NCBI GenBank assembly: GCA_003254905.1
Contig: QANU01007451.1
Span: 230,148-294,147 of the forward strand
Direction: 5' to 3'
Length of the DNA: 64,000 nt
DNA from: Nissolia schottii
Taxonomy: Eukaryota; Streptophyta; Magnoliopsida; Fabales; Fabaceae
Shown here: positions 43,850-57,271 of the stretch, piece after piece
Numbering within the stretch: position 1 is the first letter of the stretch
How the letters are laid out: every line of letters begins with the position of its first letter
The notes under the pieces: model-generated
What the model was told of the DNA's origin: nothing
Databases searched by the model: none
Seen by the model: the letters and a program-made list of their open reading frames with translations, nothing else
Position numbers and translations under genes: made by a program

Positions 43850-45860
43850 AAGGATCATATTTACATTCAAATCATTAACATCTAAATCTCTTCTAATAAT
43901 ATTATTTATGGCTTTTTTAGGTCTACTCTCTACCTTTGACTAATAAACTACTTATTTTATGATTTACTCTCCTTACTAAGATTTCTTCAAATCTTCTTCT
44001 CACATGTCCAAACCACTCAAAGATAAAATTTTACCATTTTTTCCACAATATGTGTTTCACCAACTTTCTCTATAATGCATTCACCTCTAATCCTATCCTA
44101 TTTTGTGTGTCCACTCATTCAACACAACATCCTCATTTTTGCAACTTTGAGTTGATTTTCATGTTGGCTTTTTACCACCTAATACTCAATTCCATATAAC
44201 ATGCCGATTTTACAGTTGTGCCGTAAAATTTTCACTTAAGCTTGAATGATATCCTTTTATCACATAAAATTGTTAAAGTGCTCCTCTATTTCATCCACAA
44301 AGTTAGGATCTTATGGTTTATACCTCCATCTATCTATCCATTACTTTGAATAATGGATTCGCGATACTTAAATCCTGTGACTTGTGGTATAGTATATATC
44401 ATCCCCAATTTTCACTTTTATGGTCAAGTTATTCGTCTCTTGCTAAAATTACATGTCATATATTTTGTATTACTTCTGCTTGTACGAAAATCATGTGCTT
44501 CCAAATCTTGTCTACAAAATTCTAGCTTTCCATTTAACTCTCGTCTTAACTTTTCTAACAAAACTGTGTCATATGCAAAAAGCATGAATTGTAACACCGA
44601 ATCTTGAATTTATTTAGTAATGTTACATCCTCAAAGCTAGATTGGGCAAGTCAAGCTCAACATGATTGATCTAACCTGAAATCACGTCAAAGGACCACCA
44701 CAATAACAACATTATCAAGGTTGACACAACAACACTGACATGAGCATCCACAACTGTTATGAAAAGCTAAGAAGAGTTGAAATTAAGGGGATTAGCGAGA
44801 CTCTCCAATACTAGGGGACATTAATTCCCCTATATCTCCTCGACGACTATAAGAGCATGGTTGATGACCATTCAAGGTACAATATCATTTCACCTTACAC
44901 ATTACCTCTATATCATTTTTGAATTGAGTGTTGGAGTGGCTTTGTGGTACCCACCACTAGCAATTTGGGTTCTAGGTAACTTTGCTCCTGCTTGAGATTA
45001 CTTGCGAACAAGAACATTCATGATTTAAAAAGATAAATACTTAAAGTTGACCTTGGTGCATATCGTGATAGGGAAATCCTCTAATATTCCACCTTGCGAT
45101 CTTACGCTAGTTATAACCTTCTCATACATATATTTGATTGCTCTTATATAGGCAATCTGATCACTTTTTTTTTCTCTAGAACCTTTCATAAAGTCTTTGT
45201 TGACACTCACCCTGTAATGGTTATTGAACTTTCGAGTTAATTCGTTCTACTAGACAAAATGATTTAACACTTGTTGCTCTTTTGGCAAACTTGTACGAGT
45301 TTAAGTAAACTTTTGATTCTACTAGCGAGTTTACGAGTTTACTTCAAAATGTACAAATTTGGTAATTTTGCTAGATATTTAGCTGACTTTGTTTATATTA
45401 GACAATATCTATTGTTTATTAAGTTAATTTTATATATTTATCATAATTGAGTTATGTTTTATCGAACTATAAAGTAATACACGTACATAATAAAGTTCGA
45501 CATAACAATTGCATAAGGTATATTTTATGATATTTCTTTCATTTATTTTATTTTAAAGTTAAAATTATTCAATATCAATTATAAACACATTTAATCATGT
45601 TTAGTTCCTAATTATGTTGCTTATATCATATAGTTTTCACGAGTTTACAATTCGAGTTTGCACTCTTGAGTTTGACAACCTTGCATATTGTCATATGCCT
45701 TTTTTAAATCAATAAAAATTATAAGGAAGTCGCTCTGATCCCTTCGATGCCTCTTCATCAATCTCCTCAACAAGTAGATCGCTTTTATGATAGACCTCTT
45801 ATCATAAATCAAACTAATTTTTTGATGAGTTGTGATACACGTATACAAAAAAATATATAC
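43850..45860 (-). mobile_element. degenerate LINE (non-LTR) ORF2 fragments
   Basis: On the - strand, 45830-45690 reads AIYLLRRLMKRHRRDQSDF and IFIDLKKAYD, the RT start block of plant LINEs. Sequence 44600-43850 reads many short pieces of the C-terminus (degenerate MSGHTRQDRIR-, WFGHVRRR- and RDLDVNDLNVNMI-type). The middle (about 44640-45685) holds later insertions, including a hAT-like piece. No intact frame remains. Confidence 0.6.
45220..45685. mobile_element. hAT-like element in the LINE, relative of the ACHT4 intron copy
   Basis: It ends CGAGTTTGCACTCTTGAGTTTGACAACCTT at 45685 (last words GAGTTTGACAACCTT), the inverse of the start of 34725-35138. It shares AAACTCG, GTTTATATTA and GTACAAATTTG-type words with that element in opposite orientation. 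The left end is uncertain. Confidence 0.4.
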
Positions 45861-48040
45861 CATACATACACCATATACCTATATACATAACGTTTGTGTT
45901 TTAATGCATATAATATTTGTGCACTTAACTAAGTATAATTGAGAATATCATCTATAAGTTTGTAATAGTGTACACTCATGAAAGTAAAGTTTGTGCATTA
46001 TTAATGGTGTATGTATGGGTGTATAAAATTGGGAGTACATGTAACATTTTTATTTTTTGATATGCAAGTCTCTTGTCTAAATCTTCGTTCAATTACTCAT
46101 AATCTCATAGTATGACTCATAAGCTTAATTCATCTCTAATTTACACAATTACGTGTATAATAATCACAAATATTATAATTTAACTATGTGTATAATAATC
46201 ACAAATATTATAATTTAACCCAGTTCTTATCTTACACGTGTATGTCTAGAAACATGACTAAATACTGAAGTTCTGAATCTGTAACCAACATTGTTTGTGA
46301 GTTGGCTAATTTATCGTGTGTGCAGGGTAGCTAAAGTCAAATCGGTGGTCGGCAGGGGACATAGTCAGTGCTTCTAACGGCAAGGAAACTTACTTTGTCA
46401 ACTTACGTCTTCGGTGCTTATCATATTCTATTAGTCACGTTCACATAAGTTTTCACTAAAAATATTATGTAACATAATAATTTAAGCTGTCTTTGTATAA
46501 GTTCAAGCACCTTATATCAATCTCTCTCACCCATGTGGCAGCGCTACCAAGGTACTCGACTTGTTTAGTACTGGTACTCCGATTTTGAGTAAAATTTATG
46601 TTTTGAAATCACAAAATGTTCCACCGTCTTTTTTATTAAGAAAATTTAAAAATTGTAAAAATATCCACTAACTTTTCTTTTGCAAGCACAAGTCCCTACC
46701 TCTCATCCTTCTTCCTCATCTCATCTCTTCCATGTGACCAAAAACCACCTCTTCCTCTTCCATGTGAGATGGTGGAGGGCTGCAGGGACTTTGTTGCAAA
46801 ATAAAAAGTTAATATATCTTTTATAGTTTTTAAAAATTATTGTTCATAATGTGCAGTGACACAACTATAATTATGGTTGTCATTTTAATTAAAAAACTTG
46901 GGGTACTAGTGTAGCCACCACCCACCCAAATAAAGCTGCAAGATCAATGTTTCCATTTAGTAATTATATATATAATTTTTTTTTACTTTATGTTTAAGAT
47001 TATAGAAGACATTTGTATTTGCAATTTTGAGATGAAATAATTAAAGTTACTATCCATTACAATAAGTGAACTTTTCAAAAATTGAACTAGTGTTTTCATC
47101 TTTATATATGAGACGGAGTTATTTATCATTTACCCAAAAACTTGTTAATCAACCCAAATGCGTTATTTGCGCAGTCAAAACGAACAATTTTGGGTTAGAG
47201 TAATATTATATTCTCATGCAAATCCTCCTGCCAATTTTTTTTTTCTATTTATGTCCTTAAAAATGCAATGTGGTTCATTAGAGTTAGCAGGAGAATTAGG
47301 AGAATATAACATTACATTTTTGGTGAACATCATAAAAAGAAGAAGAAAAAAAAAACACAACAGCAGCGGCTTGCAATCAATAGAAGGGCTAGTACGTTGT
47401 GCTAAATGCATCCCTTGCAATGGTAGCTTGATTAAGCAGTCAAAGTTAAAAAAAAATAAAAAATTAAGCTGTCACATATTACCCTGATTAATCCATATCT
47501 AGGCAGCTTGACTAAGCTGTAAAATATTGCACTGAATCCATATCTGGAAGCTTAAGCTGTCAAAGAGACAAGACTCGGCAAGGGCTAACCTGGACTATTA
47601 AAATTTTGTAAGAGATATTCATTGAAATAGTATGCAATTATGCATAGGTGGGTCAACATCAAGCAGCTTAATTAATATGTCGAACATTCCACTGATTAAT
47701 TGATATCTGAAGCATAATTTGTCAAAGAGATAAGACTCGGCAAGGGCTAACTTGGCCGGACTATAATTTTAGAAGAGAAGATTGAATTGAATTGAATTGA
47801 ATAGTACGCAATTTTGCATGAGTATCCAAAAAGGGCAGCTGTATCACAAATTTGATAACTTCAACTTGATAAATGGACGAATTGCCAAAAGAATAATGTA
47901 TACTTATTTGGAATAACGGGGAAAAAATTGCTAAAATTGCTAAAAATGTTATTTGGTTAATCTCTCTAGCACTTCTACGGGTGCAAAAATTCCCAGTAAA
48001 ATATGTCATCAGGTATATACAGTAAAAGAATCAGCTACTC
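45861..48040. other. gene-free AT-rich DNA with local duplications
   Basis: No gene is recognised. A 35 bp period tandem duplication lies at 46153-46219. A diverged tandem duplication with a period of about 162 bp covers 47500-47830 (shared CAAAGAGAYAAGACTCGGCAAGGGCTAAC). Confidence 0.5.
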
Positions 48041-48042
48041 CT

Positions 48043-48076
<34 letters not shown>
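48043..48076. repeat. (ATC)11 microsatellite
   Basis: Tandem ATC just downstream of the PP2C stop codon, in its probable 3' UTR. Confidence 0.95.
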
Positions 48077-48114
48077 GGGCACCCAACATTCTTTCTCTTG
48101 CACTAGTAAGAACT

Positions 48115-49964
48115 TCAAGCATAGTGCTCCAGTCTGATTAGCATAACACTTGTATCATCCATAGAGCCGCGCGAAACTGACAAATCTACGAGCTTTTTAC
48201 AGGCCAGCAATGGCTGCGGCTTGTTGTTACCTACGCAAAAAGGGCGAGCAATGTCTACGGCCTCCTGATTACTAACCTGAAAAAGTAGTTACAAAGAGAA
48301 ACTTGTTAGTTAACCAGTTCATAATTGAGTAACAATGTTCCGCAACAGTAATAAGAAACTATAAACATTGCAGTTAATTGCTTAGGTCTATTACCTTATC
48401 CCATAATCCATCTGAAGCTAAGATTAACAAGTCATGTTCAGGTTCAATTCGGAGAACTTTGGTCTCAGGCTCTGCTGTCACCCATTGTTTCAGGTGCCGA
48501 TCTCCAATTCCCCTGGATACAGCCAGGGATCCTTGAATCCGCCAGACACCGCGGCATAGATCAACATAGCCACCCTGCAGAACACAATTCAAATACATAA
48601 GAACCAACAAAGCCAAACTAAAATGTGTGTTTCAATAGCCACAGAGTAAAGAGAAATTATCATGAACAACTGCTTACCAGAGCCTCAATTCTATCCCTTT
48701 CATCTTCCCTTGAAGGCCGGTGATCGGATGTGAGGGCCTCTGCAGCACCACCTCGGCTAATAACAGCACGGCAATCGCCAGCATTGGACACTACAAGGCT
48801 ACCATTCCTAATCAATGCAGTCACACAGCAGGAGCCACCATCGAGATCCTCTTTCAAGAAATCAGAATCGGTGTTGAGGTAGCCACGCTTCACCGCCTCC
48901 TCAATGTCATCTTCATCTCTCATGATCACTTCATCCAAGACATTCTGTTTCAAGTTATTTGCTGCAAATTCAGCAGCGTTCGCACCTCCATGCCCATCAA
49001 ATATTCCGAAGAAGGCCTGCCATGACCATAAAAACAAATTTTGCATGTTAGATTCTTCCCAATCTATTCATTTAGCCCATTAATCACGAGAATCCAGGGT
49101 ACATTAATTATCATCTTTCAACCATCTACACAAGGCATAGTTAAATCAAATTCTAAACTTCAAAACAATTACTCAAACATTGACACACAAGTTCAAAAGA
49201 GCATATAAATTGAAAATTTTCCAAACAGCCGATTTTTTCCTGCAAGGAAAAAGTTTCTCTCAAACAGCATAAATCTTGCAACAATTTCCCAAATGCTGCT
49301 ATATTGACAAGACCATCCAGAAAAGTTTGATTCCACAGAAGGCAAAACAAAAGGAAAAAAAAAAAAAACATTTTCTTACAGCTATTAAAAATTCTTCAAA
49401 CAGACCCAGATCAAATCCACAGAGAAAGTTTCAATCTACCAACAAATTCAACACCTAAAAAAATAAAACCATTTTTTTTTCAAAAAAAAAAAAAAATTTC
49501 CTCCTTACCAGTTTGTTTTCTCCGCGTAGATTTTCACCGGCGGTGTACCTATCCTCCATGTACTCCCTCCTTCCCCTCTTGCAGTACACAGAATACCCCT
49601 CTCCCTCCGCCTCAACGGCATCACGCGCCGCCGCAGTCAACGGCGTCGCCGGAACCCCAAAGGTGAGAGAACTAACGGGTATATCCAGCCTCGCGGGCCT
49701 CTTCCTCTTCAAAACGGTGCCGTTCGGAGACGTAGAAGGCGCTCCCGAACCCGAAGCAGAAGAAGAATTAGCGTTCGAGAAAGCCGTTGGGGGCTTCGGC
49801 AATCGAAGCCTGAAGGGCGAAGAAGGCGAAGAACAGGAGGAAGGGGAAGAGGAGCAAGACGACGCCGTAGAAGCAGAGGAAGTGATAATCGAAGGCTTCA
49901 CGCAGAACAGGGACGAGGAGGGAGAGAACACCGGAGAATTCGAAACCGCGACGGAGCAAGACAT
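48115..49964 (-). CDS. AP2C1-like: protein phosphatase 2C, clade B (AP2C1-like)
   Basis: This is a Mg/Mn-dependent Ser/Thr phosphatase. AP2C1-type members dephosphorylate stress MAP kinases (MPK3/4/6) and dampen wound, ethylene and defence signalling. Exons on the - strand: 49964-49509, 49016-48678, 48574-48395, 48276-48115, all phase 0 and GT-AG, giving 378 residues (Arabidopsis AP2C1 has just under 400). The N-terminus is Ser-rich (1-55). [10 protein letters not shown] (86-95) matches the kinase interaction motif (basic cluster, then LxI). Catalytic motifs are YMEDRY (135-140), [38 protein letters not shown] and GSMDDTSVM, so all metal-binding Asp residues are present. A TATA-like TTTAAATA on the - strand near 50105 gives a leader of about 110 nt. 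Frame, length and motifs suggest a working gene. Confidence 0.94.
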
Positions 49965-50094
49965 GGTCTTGGAGTCAAAAATTCAAACGTTGGAATTGGT
50001 CTTTGTTCTAATGCTTCTTTTTTTTTTTATTCTTTTTTTGTGCAGTTAAGGTGTTTGATGAACGTTATGAGAGAGGAGAAGAGAGACAAAGGAA

Positions 50095-50112
50095 AGGGGA
50101 TATTTAAAGGGC
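50095..50112 (-). promoter_or_regulatory. TATA-like box of the PP2C gene
   Basis: CCCTTTAAATATCC on the - strand lies about 140 bp upstream of the start codon and is followed by a CT-rich leader typical of plant promoters. Confidence 0.5.
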
Positions 50113-50119
50113 TTTCAGG

Positions 50120-52620
50120 GAAAGAGAATGTTGGAAACTTTGAAGGGTCATATTGGAGTCAGTGTGGGGCCCATAGTCTTTATTTTGCGTGTAATTATGC
50201 CATAGAAAGAGAGAGCTAGCACAGCAAACAGAGAGACCCAGCTATCACAGTCATTTTTTTTGTTTTTTTTTTAAATAACGTTCTTTGACCACTACTCACC
50301 ATTAAACTCTCCGTTTTTCCCCTCCTTTCCTTTTTCTCTCTCTCTCTTTTTTTTTTCTTTCCTTTGTTTCTTTTTTCATCTTTTTTCTTGAAAAGGAGCG
50401 TGGAATTGTTGGTCAAAGTATTATGTGCTGAAAACTTGTTTTGGAATATGGGTTTTTTTTTTCTTTTCCTTTTTTAAATTTTGGTGTTTTCCCTTGTATT
50501 GGTGATACTTAAATTTAGAGGAATATTAGTGAAAGGTGGAACAGAATCTAAATCTATATCTAAATATAATAACTCAATTGATATATTTTGTTTGCATATA
50601 ATAAACCAATATGATTAAAAGAAAATCAAATAGTAAATATTGCCGAGAATAGTCATTCTCATAAATACAGCACCGTCCTATTCCATTTATTTTTCTTTAG
50701 AATATTTTAATAATGTAAATCATATAAGCATTGATAAATGTATTAAAACAATTATAAGCATTGATAAAGCAAATAATTTATCAAAAGTGTGATACACAAA
50801 CCTAGTCTCGGAAAGAATTTTGCATAAATATATAGTAAAAACGCATGCATAACTAGTATTTGGTTGTTGGCAGGAGGAGTAACATATAACATTTTATACC
50901 TGAAATTGTGATGGCAATGCCTCCAAATATTTTAGTTTATACATAAAATCATAACTAGTATTTGTTATTATATTTTGTGAAAGAATAATGCTATTAGAGT
51001 TATTAATATCTAGCAAAAATATTTTCATAATTATTATAAATTATTAATATTTTGCGAAAAGATTTATAAATTATTATTATATTCATTGGCATTTGGTAAG
51101 AGAATAATTTGCATAATTCATTATGAATTTTATTTTAAAGCACTGTCGATATAAGATAATTTATATAATTATTTAATTATGTATTTTTATATTTTATTTT
51201 TATATCATATCATAAAAAGAAAATGTTTCACTCTTATAATATTTACATCAAAAATTAATGTGATTTGTAAATTGATTGACAGTATAAAATATTTTATAAT
51301 CTTTTATTATATGCATTCATATTTTTGTAAAGGTATTTACATAACTATATTGGTTTATGTCATTAATATTTCATAAAATATCAAGTAATTATCATAAGAG
51401 TTATTATTTTTCTTGATCTATTTTAATTGTCATTCTAGCTAATTTTTTGGTCTAAATTATCTTTATTTCTTACTTTTTATAACAAAATTTATTGTTATAT
51501 TTATAATTATATTCATAATTTATTAATCTTAAAAATCACAACTTTAACCATATTAAATAAATGTATTTTAGTAAATTTACTCTTAAAATTATTATTGATT
51601 TAAATTTTTTTAAAAAATCTATGCATTTAATTAAAGTAACACATAAAATAGAATTGACTAAGTAATATATTTTAAAAACTATTCAATATAAATAACTATT
51701 AGACGTGTAAATATTTGGTAGAAATTTACGTAGATTATTAAAGATGGTAAATGGGCATTAAAATCTATTGGTTTGAATGTTGACTGGAACCCGTGGTTAT
51801 TAAATAAAGGCAATTTGAACCAAAGGAGGGTAAGAATGTAATTTGGGCCGGTGAAGAAGTGTGGTGCGGGAGAAAGAATAATGCTGGAGAAAGTTGTAAA
51901 AATAGAAGAAAAAAGAGAAAGGAAAAAAAGTGTTGGGTGTTAAGGATGTGAATGTGAAACGAGAGAAAGAATTAATAAAAGGAAAATTAAAAAACGGTGT
52001 TAGATGTGTGTGGAAAGAGCGTCTTTTGATTCTAGATTTGACTTATCCAGTGCTAAGCAACCTGGCCTGCCCAGAAAGCCATTCATTATTGCTTACTTAT
52101 TAATTAATTTTCCTCTTTTTCTTTTTCTTTTTCTCTCAATGTTTGGACTTTGGTACAGCAATGAGAGCGCGGGCCCCACTTTGTGATTGGCACTGAGAGA
52201 GAGAGAGAGAGAGAGCGCGGGCGCAGGTTCTGGGAAGTTACCGTTGGGAAGGGAAGGACAGATTCTTTATTATTTGGGTTTTAATTTCATGACCGTTGTC
52301 ATCTCCTCAAGCACGCACGTATTCCCAACGTTAAACACGTATTTCGCTTTCAAGACCTTTGCCATGCATCATCACACTTCCTCCATTCATACAATTTTCT
52401 TGTATCTGAAAAATGAAATCATAACAATCTAATTTGGGAGTAATTCTTATATAACCACGTTCATAAAGGTAATTCTTCTGCCATGATGAAATTTACCATG
52501 GGTTCATATCTTATAAATGTAAATGTTTAAAGGTTATCAAGTTGAGCAGCCATAATATCATGACTCTATTTATTTAGCCCACAATAAAATTGACAAGTCC
52601 ATAAACAAGTGAGAGTATTA
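50120..52620. other. AT-rich intergenic DNA
   Basis: No gene is seen. T- and CT-rich runs (50260-50380) are followed by very AT-rich sequence (50600-51700) and a (GA) run near 52194-52214. The left part probably includes the PP2C upstream region. Confidence 0.45.
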
Positions 52621-52849
52621 TTGATGGAGTAATGTTAGGAGTGCATTGCTTTTGTTATCATCGTAGAAACCACCATATATCATACGCATGGTATACAGTG
52701 ACATTAAGCACAAAATCTTTTGCACACACATTTTTTTCAACACACATTCACCCCCAACTTTTCAAATGTGGAACCAAATCAAATCGAATCTGTGGCTAAA
52801 AGTAATTGTAACACTCTTTCTCCTGCTCTCCATTCACACTTTAAGCGTG

Positions 52850-53300
52850 TGGACTTACTATTTATCATGCATAAACATTTTAAAGTAGATATATAAATTT
52901 TTGAACTGACATGCATAAACTTTTCAACAAACAAAAATAAAGAATAAGACGAAAATGAAACTGAAAATGAAACTGAAAATGAAGAATACAAAAATTTTGG
53001 TACTCACATGCATAAACTTTTGAACAAAAATGCACAAACGATTACACACAGGCACAAACTTTTGAATAACCAAAAAAAATTTGACGGAAACGAAAACGAA
53101 GACAAAGAAAAAAACTTTGGTGCAAATGTGCACAATTTTTTAACAATAATGCACAATTATTTTACACATGCACAAACATTTTGACAATAAAAGCAAATAC
53201 TAGTATGACAGAAACAAAAACAAAAATGAAGATTAAGAAGAAAACTGTGGCGCTCACATGCGCAAACTTTTGAATAACTAGAAACAAAAAATGACGAAAA
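52850..53300. repeat. degenerate tandem repeat (CATGCATAAACTTTTGAA)
   Basis: The word CAYGCRYAAACTTTTGAA recurs at about 52910, 53008, 53050, 53165 and 53258, separated by A-rich stretches with GAAAATGAAAACGAAG. The spacing is irregular (40-115 bp). The Phe/Val-rich - strand frames here come from this composition and are not genes. Confidence 0.6.
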
Positions 53301-53859
53301 TGAAAACTCTGGAATCCATAATGTCTTGCGAAGAAGGAAAAAAACAAAGATTTTTTTTTAAATTATATCAAGATTATGTGATAAATGAAGAAAAATGAAC
53401 AAGAGAACTAAAAAATGTAGAAAAAAAGTATAGGTGATAAATGAAAAAACACAAAGAAAAAAAAATGAAGGAGCATGAGGGGAAAAGAGAGAAAAAAAAA
53501 ATAGGAAAAGAAGAAGAAATTAAAGGAGGAGCGTGAGGGAGAGTGGGTGAGAGAGGAGAAAAAATGTGCATTAAATATGGTGTACAACTTATGGCAATAA
53601 AATGATTATACATAATTAACATTTTTATTATTGATAAAAGTAATGAAATGTATTATGAATGTGTCTAAATATGGGATATTAGAATTATAACTACACAAAA
53701 AAAATCTCAACACTTAAAACTCAGTTTGTTTTTTTGACGAATAGACGGGGTCAAGGCCAAAAAACACGGCAAAATTGCCTGTCCCTTGAGGGGAAGCTTT
53801 ATTCATAAGGTGAAAATAGTTCCACTTTATTCATCAAAGTGAGGAATTTTATTTTAGAG

Positions 53860-54835
53860 AAGTTGAATCTCAAGGGAGAGACCTAAAAATAATGCACTCC
53901 TAAAAGGGGATCATGAGAATAGTTAGAGAGCGCATACCAAATTGTTTTCCCAAAGGATGAATACAATGAAAATAGTGCAAGAATTCACTTTGACGACGAA
54001 TCTCATCTAAGAGAGACCCTCCATGATGAGAAACCAACTAACCATGGTAAATGAGATTAATAACAAGGAGCAAATCAAATTCAATAACAACCTAGAGCAG
54101 CCCCAATTGATAGGCCTTCTTCAAACCCAAGATAATTCCTCATAACTCAGCATGAAGGATAGAGTAAGACCCAAGATTGCAAGAAAATGCTGAAACAAAA
54201 TTACGATTAGCTTCACGTAGAATTCCACCATAAGAGGCAACAAGGCTAGGTTGGTGAAGCAAACCAGCACAATTAAGTTTAACTTAGCCAATTGCCAAAG
54301 TAAACCACAGGACCTCATGAGTACCAATCAATGGAGAAGCCACATCCTAAACTGGTTTAGAAGTTGTGAAGTCTATAGTGTAAGCCCAAATTTCACGCAA
54401 CATTCCCACAACATTGGAATCTTTCCTTCGAATACAAGTTTGTTCTTGTTATACCACAAAGCAGAGAACGCGATAACGAATATAATGGGCCAAAGGTTGT
54501 TGTCATATCTCCCTGTCCCCCAAAATAAATTCTACTCAGGCCAAGTTGTCAAACTCATAGCACTAAAAAAACTCCACCTTAAATAGTACTAAGGAGCCTC
54601 CAAACATCTTTGGCTTTATTGCCATCCATTAACACATGGAAGATTTATTCCTCATTCCCACAGGCAGCACACAAGGAATCAAAGGAAATGTGTGCCTCAT
54701 TCTGATTCTTTAGGAGAACATTTTTAGCAACAAGCCAAAGAAAGCTATGAATAAGATGGCGTGATGCCCCACATCCCAGGAACCCTTAAATAGTAAGATC
54801 GCCAACCCTTAAACCCCAAAAGATGCCCTGAATCA
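53860..54835 (-). pseudogene. LINE RNase H-like domain and zinc-binding RT domain
   Basis: On the - strand, 54780-54590 reads FLWLVAKNVLLKNQNEAH and DSLCAACGNEE (zf-RVT). Then 54330-53860 reads VKLNCAGLLHQ, SYGGILREANRNFVSAFS and LHAELWGIILGLKKAYQLG (RVT_3 RNase H-like). These are the C-terminal domains of a plant L1-type LINE. Stops interrupt. The upstream part of the same LINE is at 57272-58900. Confidence 0.72.
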
Positions 54836-54839
54836 GGTC

Positions 54840-57271
54840 AATTGGTTTCAAAAGTCAGTTCAGCTCACTACAGCGAGTTACAATCAGTATAGCGCACATG
54901 GTCACTATAGCGAGTCTTAACTATCGCAACGGTCATCAATGATAAGCTAGGGGCCTAGTCTAGTCTAACGTCGTGTATTAGCAGCCCAAAATCACATTTT
55001 ATCAAACCCTAACACAACAAACCACCTTTCCAAATCTGAAAAATCCCAGACACCCTACTCTTCAATACCTTTTCTCATCATTTTCTCCTTTCATCCAATC
55101 CTTATCTTTAAGGAGTTGTCATAGCCATGTCGGTGTACCCCAAAGCAGCGAACCAAGCCTACCAGTTGTCCATTATCTTATCCTAGACGTTTTCAACAAT
55201 GGGTGGGTGACCCATCGCAAGTTTATAAGCGAGCACAATGATCTACGATTGCTGCTGCAATCACAGTTCTGCACGAGTTGTTACATCAGGGTTCAGTTGT
55301 TGTAGCGAGCCCAGTCACCCTAGCAACTTCCAGCACTGTAGTGATCAGGGGACAATAGTCCAATCCATTCTCCACGTGTCTTCAATCTCGATTCTCATTG
55401 TCGTGTCATGCTATGAATCATCCATGTGAGTGGACAGTTCTCACCGTATTATGTTCAACATTATATTTATATTAAAAAGTTATTTATGATGATTTGAAAA
55501 GCATGAAAATCCCTTTTAGAAAATCTGTATGGGACCATTTATGAACATAAGGATTTGATTTTAGGAAAAGAAAGTATGTTTTAGAAAAAGGATTTGTTGT
55601 GAACTATGTTTTATAAGATAATCGATTGAGCATGTTTTACCATGTATGTTCAAGTGCATGACGTGATGTATGTGTATGTGATCGTCCATGTACGAATGTA
55701 TGATTATGAATGAATGAGCATGATATGTTGAGTATGGGTGAATAGGTAACATGACTCTTGCATTAATAGGAATGCCATGTGTCTATAACTGTTAAGAGCA
55801 TGTTAACGCGAGCATGACTAGGATTGAGAGCATAATACAATGAGGTTATTAGAGAACCTTAGAATGCCAAGTCAGGTAAATAAGTTAAGTTAGAATTAGA
55901 ATGATACAAGCAGACATAAGGATTAAGTATAATAGTTAGTAACGTTGTTAATTAGAGAAATCAACTATAAATAGATATGATAAGAATAAATTAGAAATGC
56001 ATGAATAGACTTAATAATTAGTTGAGCAATTAATTATGAATAAACTAAAACAACATGAACAGTCTTGATAATTAATTAGTTAATTATTATTTACGAATAG
56101 AAGGTGTGAGTAAGGGTAGTCATGATAGATGTTATGTTGGTTGGTACGTGTGGATGATATGTATGATGTGATATTGCTATAATGTATGTATGCAATGATT
56201 ATAGTGTCAAGTAGGTGCAAGCACGATGTATGTTCATATCAGTAAGGTATTAGATGTATGTGCTAGTCATGTTAGGAGAGATAGGATCCCTCTAAGGACG
56301 GCGCCACGTGACACTGAGAGGTAGTGTGCGTAAAATTGCTTTGAAGACGGCATTGTGAAATGCTCAGCTATGGTAAGGCTAGCGCCAATCTAAGGATGAT
56401 GATTCATAACACTAGGGGGTGGCAAGAATAAACACAATCAACTATAGTAAGACATCAAGGACGGCTACTCGAGCGCTTGGTGCGAACCACCCTAGAGACA
56501 ACACTGTGAAATGCTCAGGTGTGGGCAGGAAAGGTACCTCTTGAAGATGACATCATGTAACACTCAAGGGTACACAATCAGGATTGCACTTGAGGACAAC
56601 ATTATGAAACACTCAAGGGTACATAGTCATGAGGTGCTCTAGAGATAACGTAGCATAATGTCCAGATGCGTAATTCAAGATCTATAGGTTTACGCTAGAT
56701 AGTTCACGATTGAATGGTATATTAGGATTTAGAGATATGTGTTGTTTGTGATGTGTGGCATATGTTTATTCATCCATGTTGAGAAAATCAATTTTATGAA
56801 ATTAACTATGTAGTATACACATGAATTGGTTTTATATAGAGACTATGTATCATGTGTTTTTTTAGCCAGTATTTTGAAAATGTCTCATGCAAAGTGTTGG
56901 GGGCGCAATTCGTTCACTAAGTCTTTTCCTAAAGACTCACCCCTTGCAACCATTTCAGGTTCTTAGAGTTGCAACAACCGATGCCAGTTTTCAAGTAGGC
57001 CATCACATTGTAGTCAGAGTCAGAGTATTTCTTGTATATTATCAGAGTCTAGAGTACTCCAGTTGTATATAGGCAAGATCTTCGGACAATGTCGCGTAGT
57101 TTTCATGTATAATTATATTTATGTTTAAATTGAAAGGTTTTTGTAAAAGGTTTATGTTTATGCTTATGTTTATTTAGAAAAGATATTTTACTTTTGCTTT
57201 ATTTAAAGTAAAATGCATGCTTTTATGGAACTAGTTCCTTACGTATCGATTAAGATTTTCGGGTTGTGACA
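54840..57271 (+). mobile_element. 2.4 kb insert in the LINE, probable LTR-derived
   Basis: It separates two co-linear LINE pieces. It begins with CTATAGCGAG-type repeats and a leader-like stretch (54990-55100), contains degenerate 60-70 bp units (GAGGACAACATTATGAAACACTCAAGGG type, 56280-56650), and ends GGGTTGTGACA at 57271 like a gypsy-type LTR terminus. I could not find the matching left end or a 5 bp duplication, so the solo-LTR reading is tentative. Confidence 0.4.

Noticed and set aside
52924..53622. Phe/Val/Ser-rich - strand frames resembling membrane segments
   Set aside because: The complement is an A-rich degenerate repeat (GAAAATGAAAACG). The apparent hydrophobicity is compositional.
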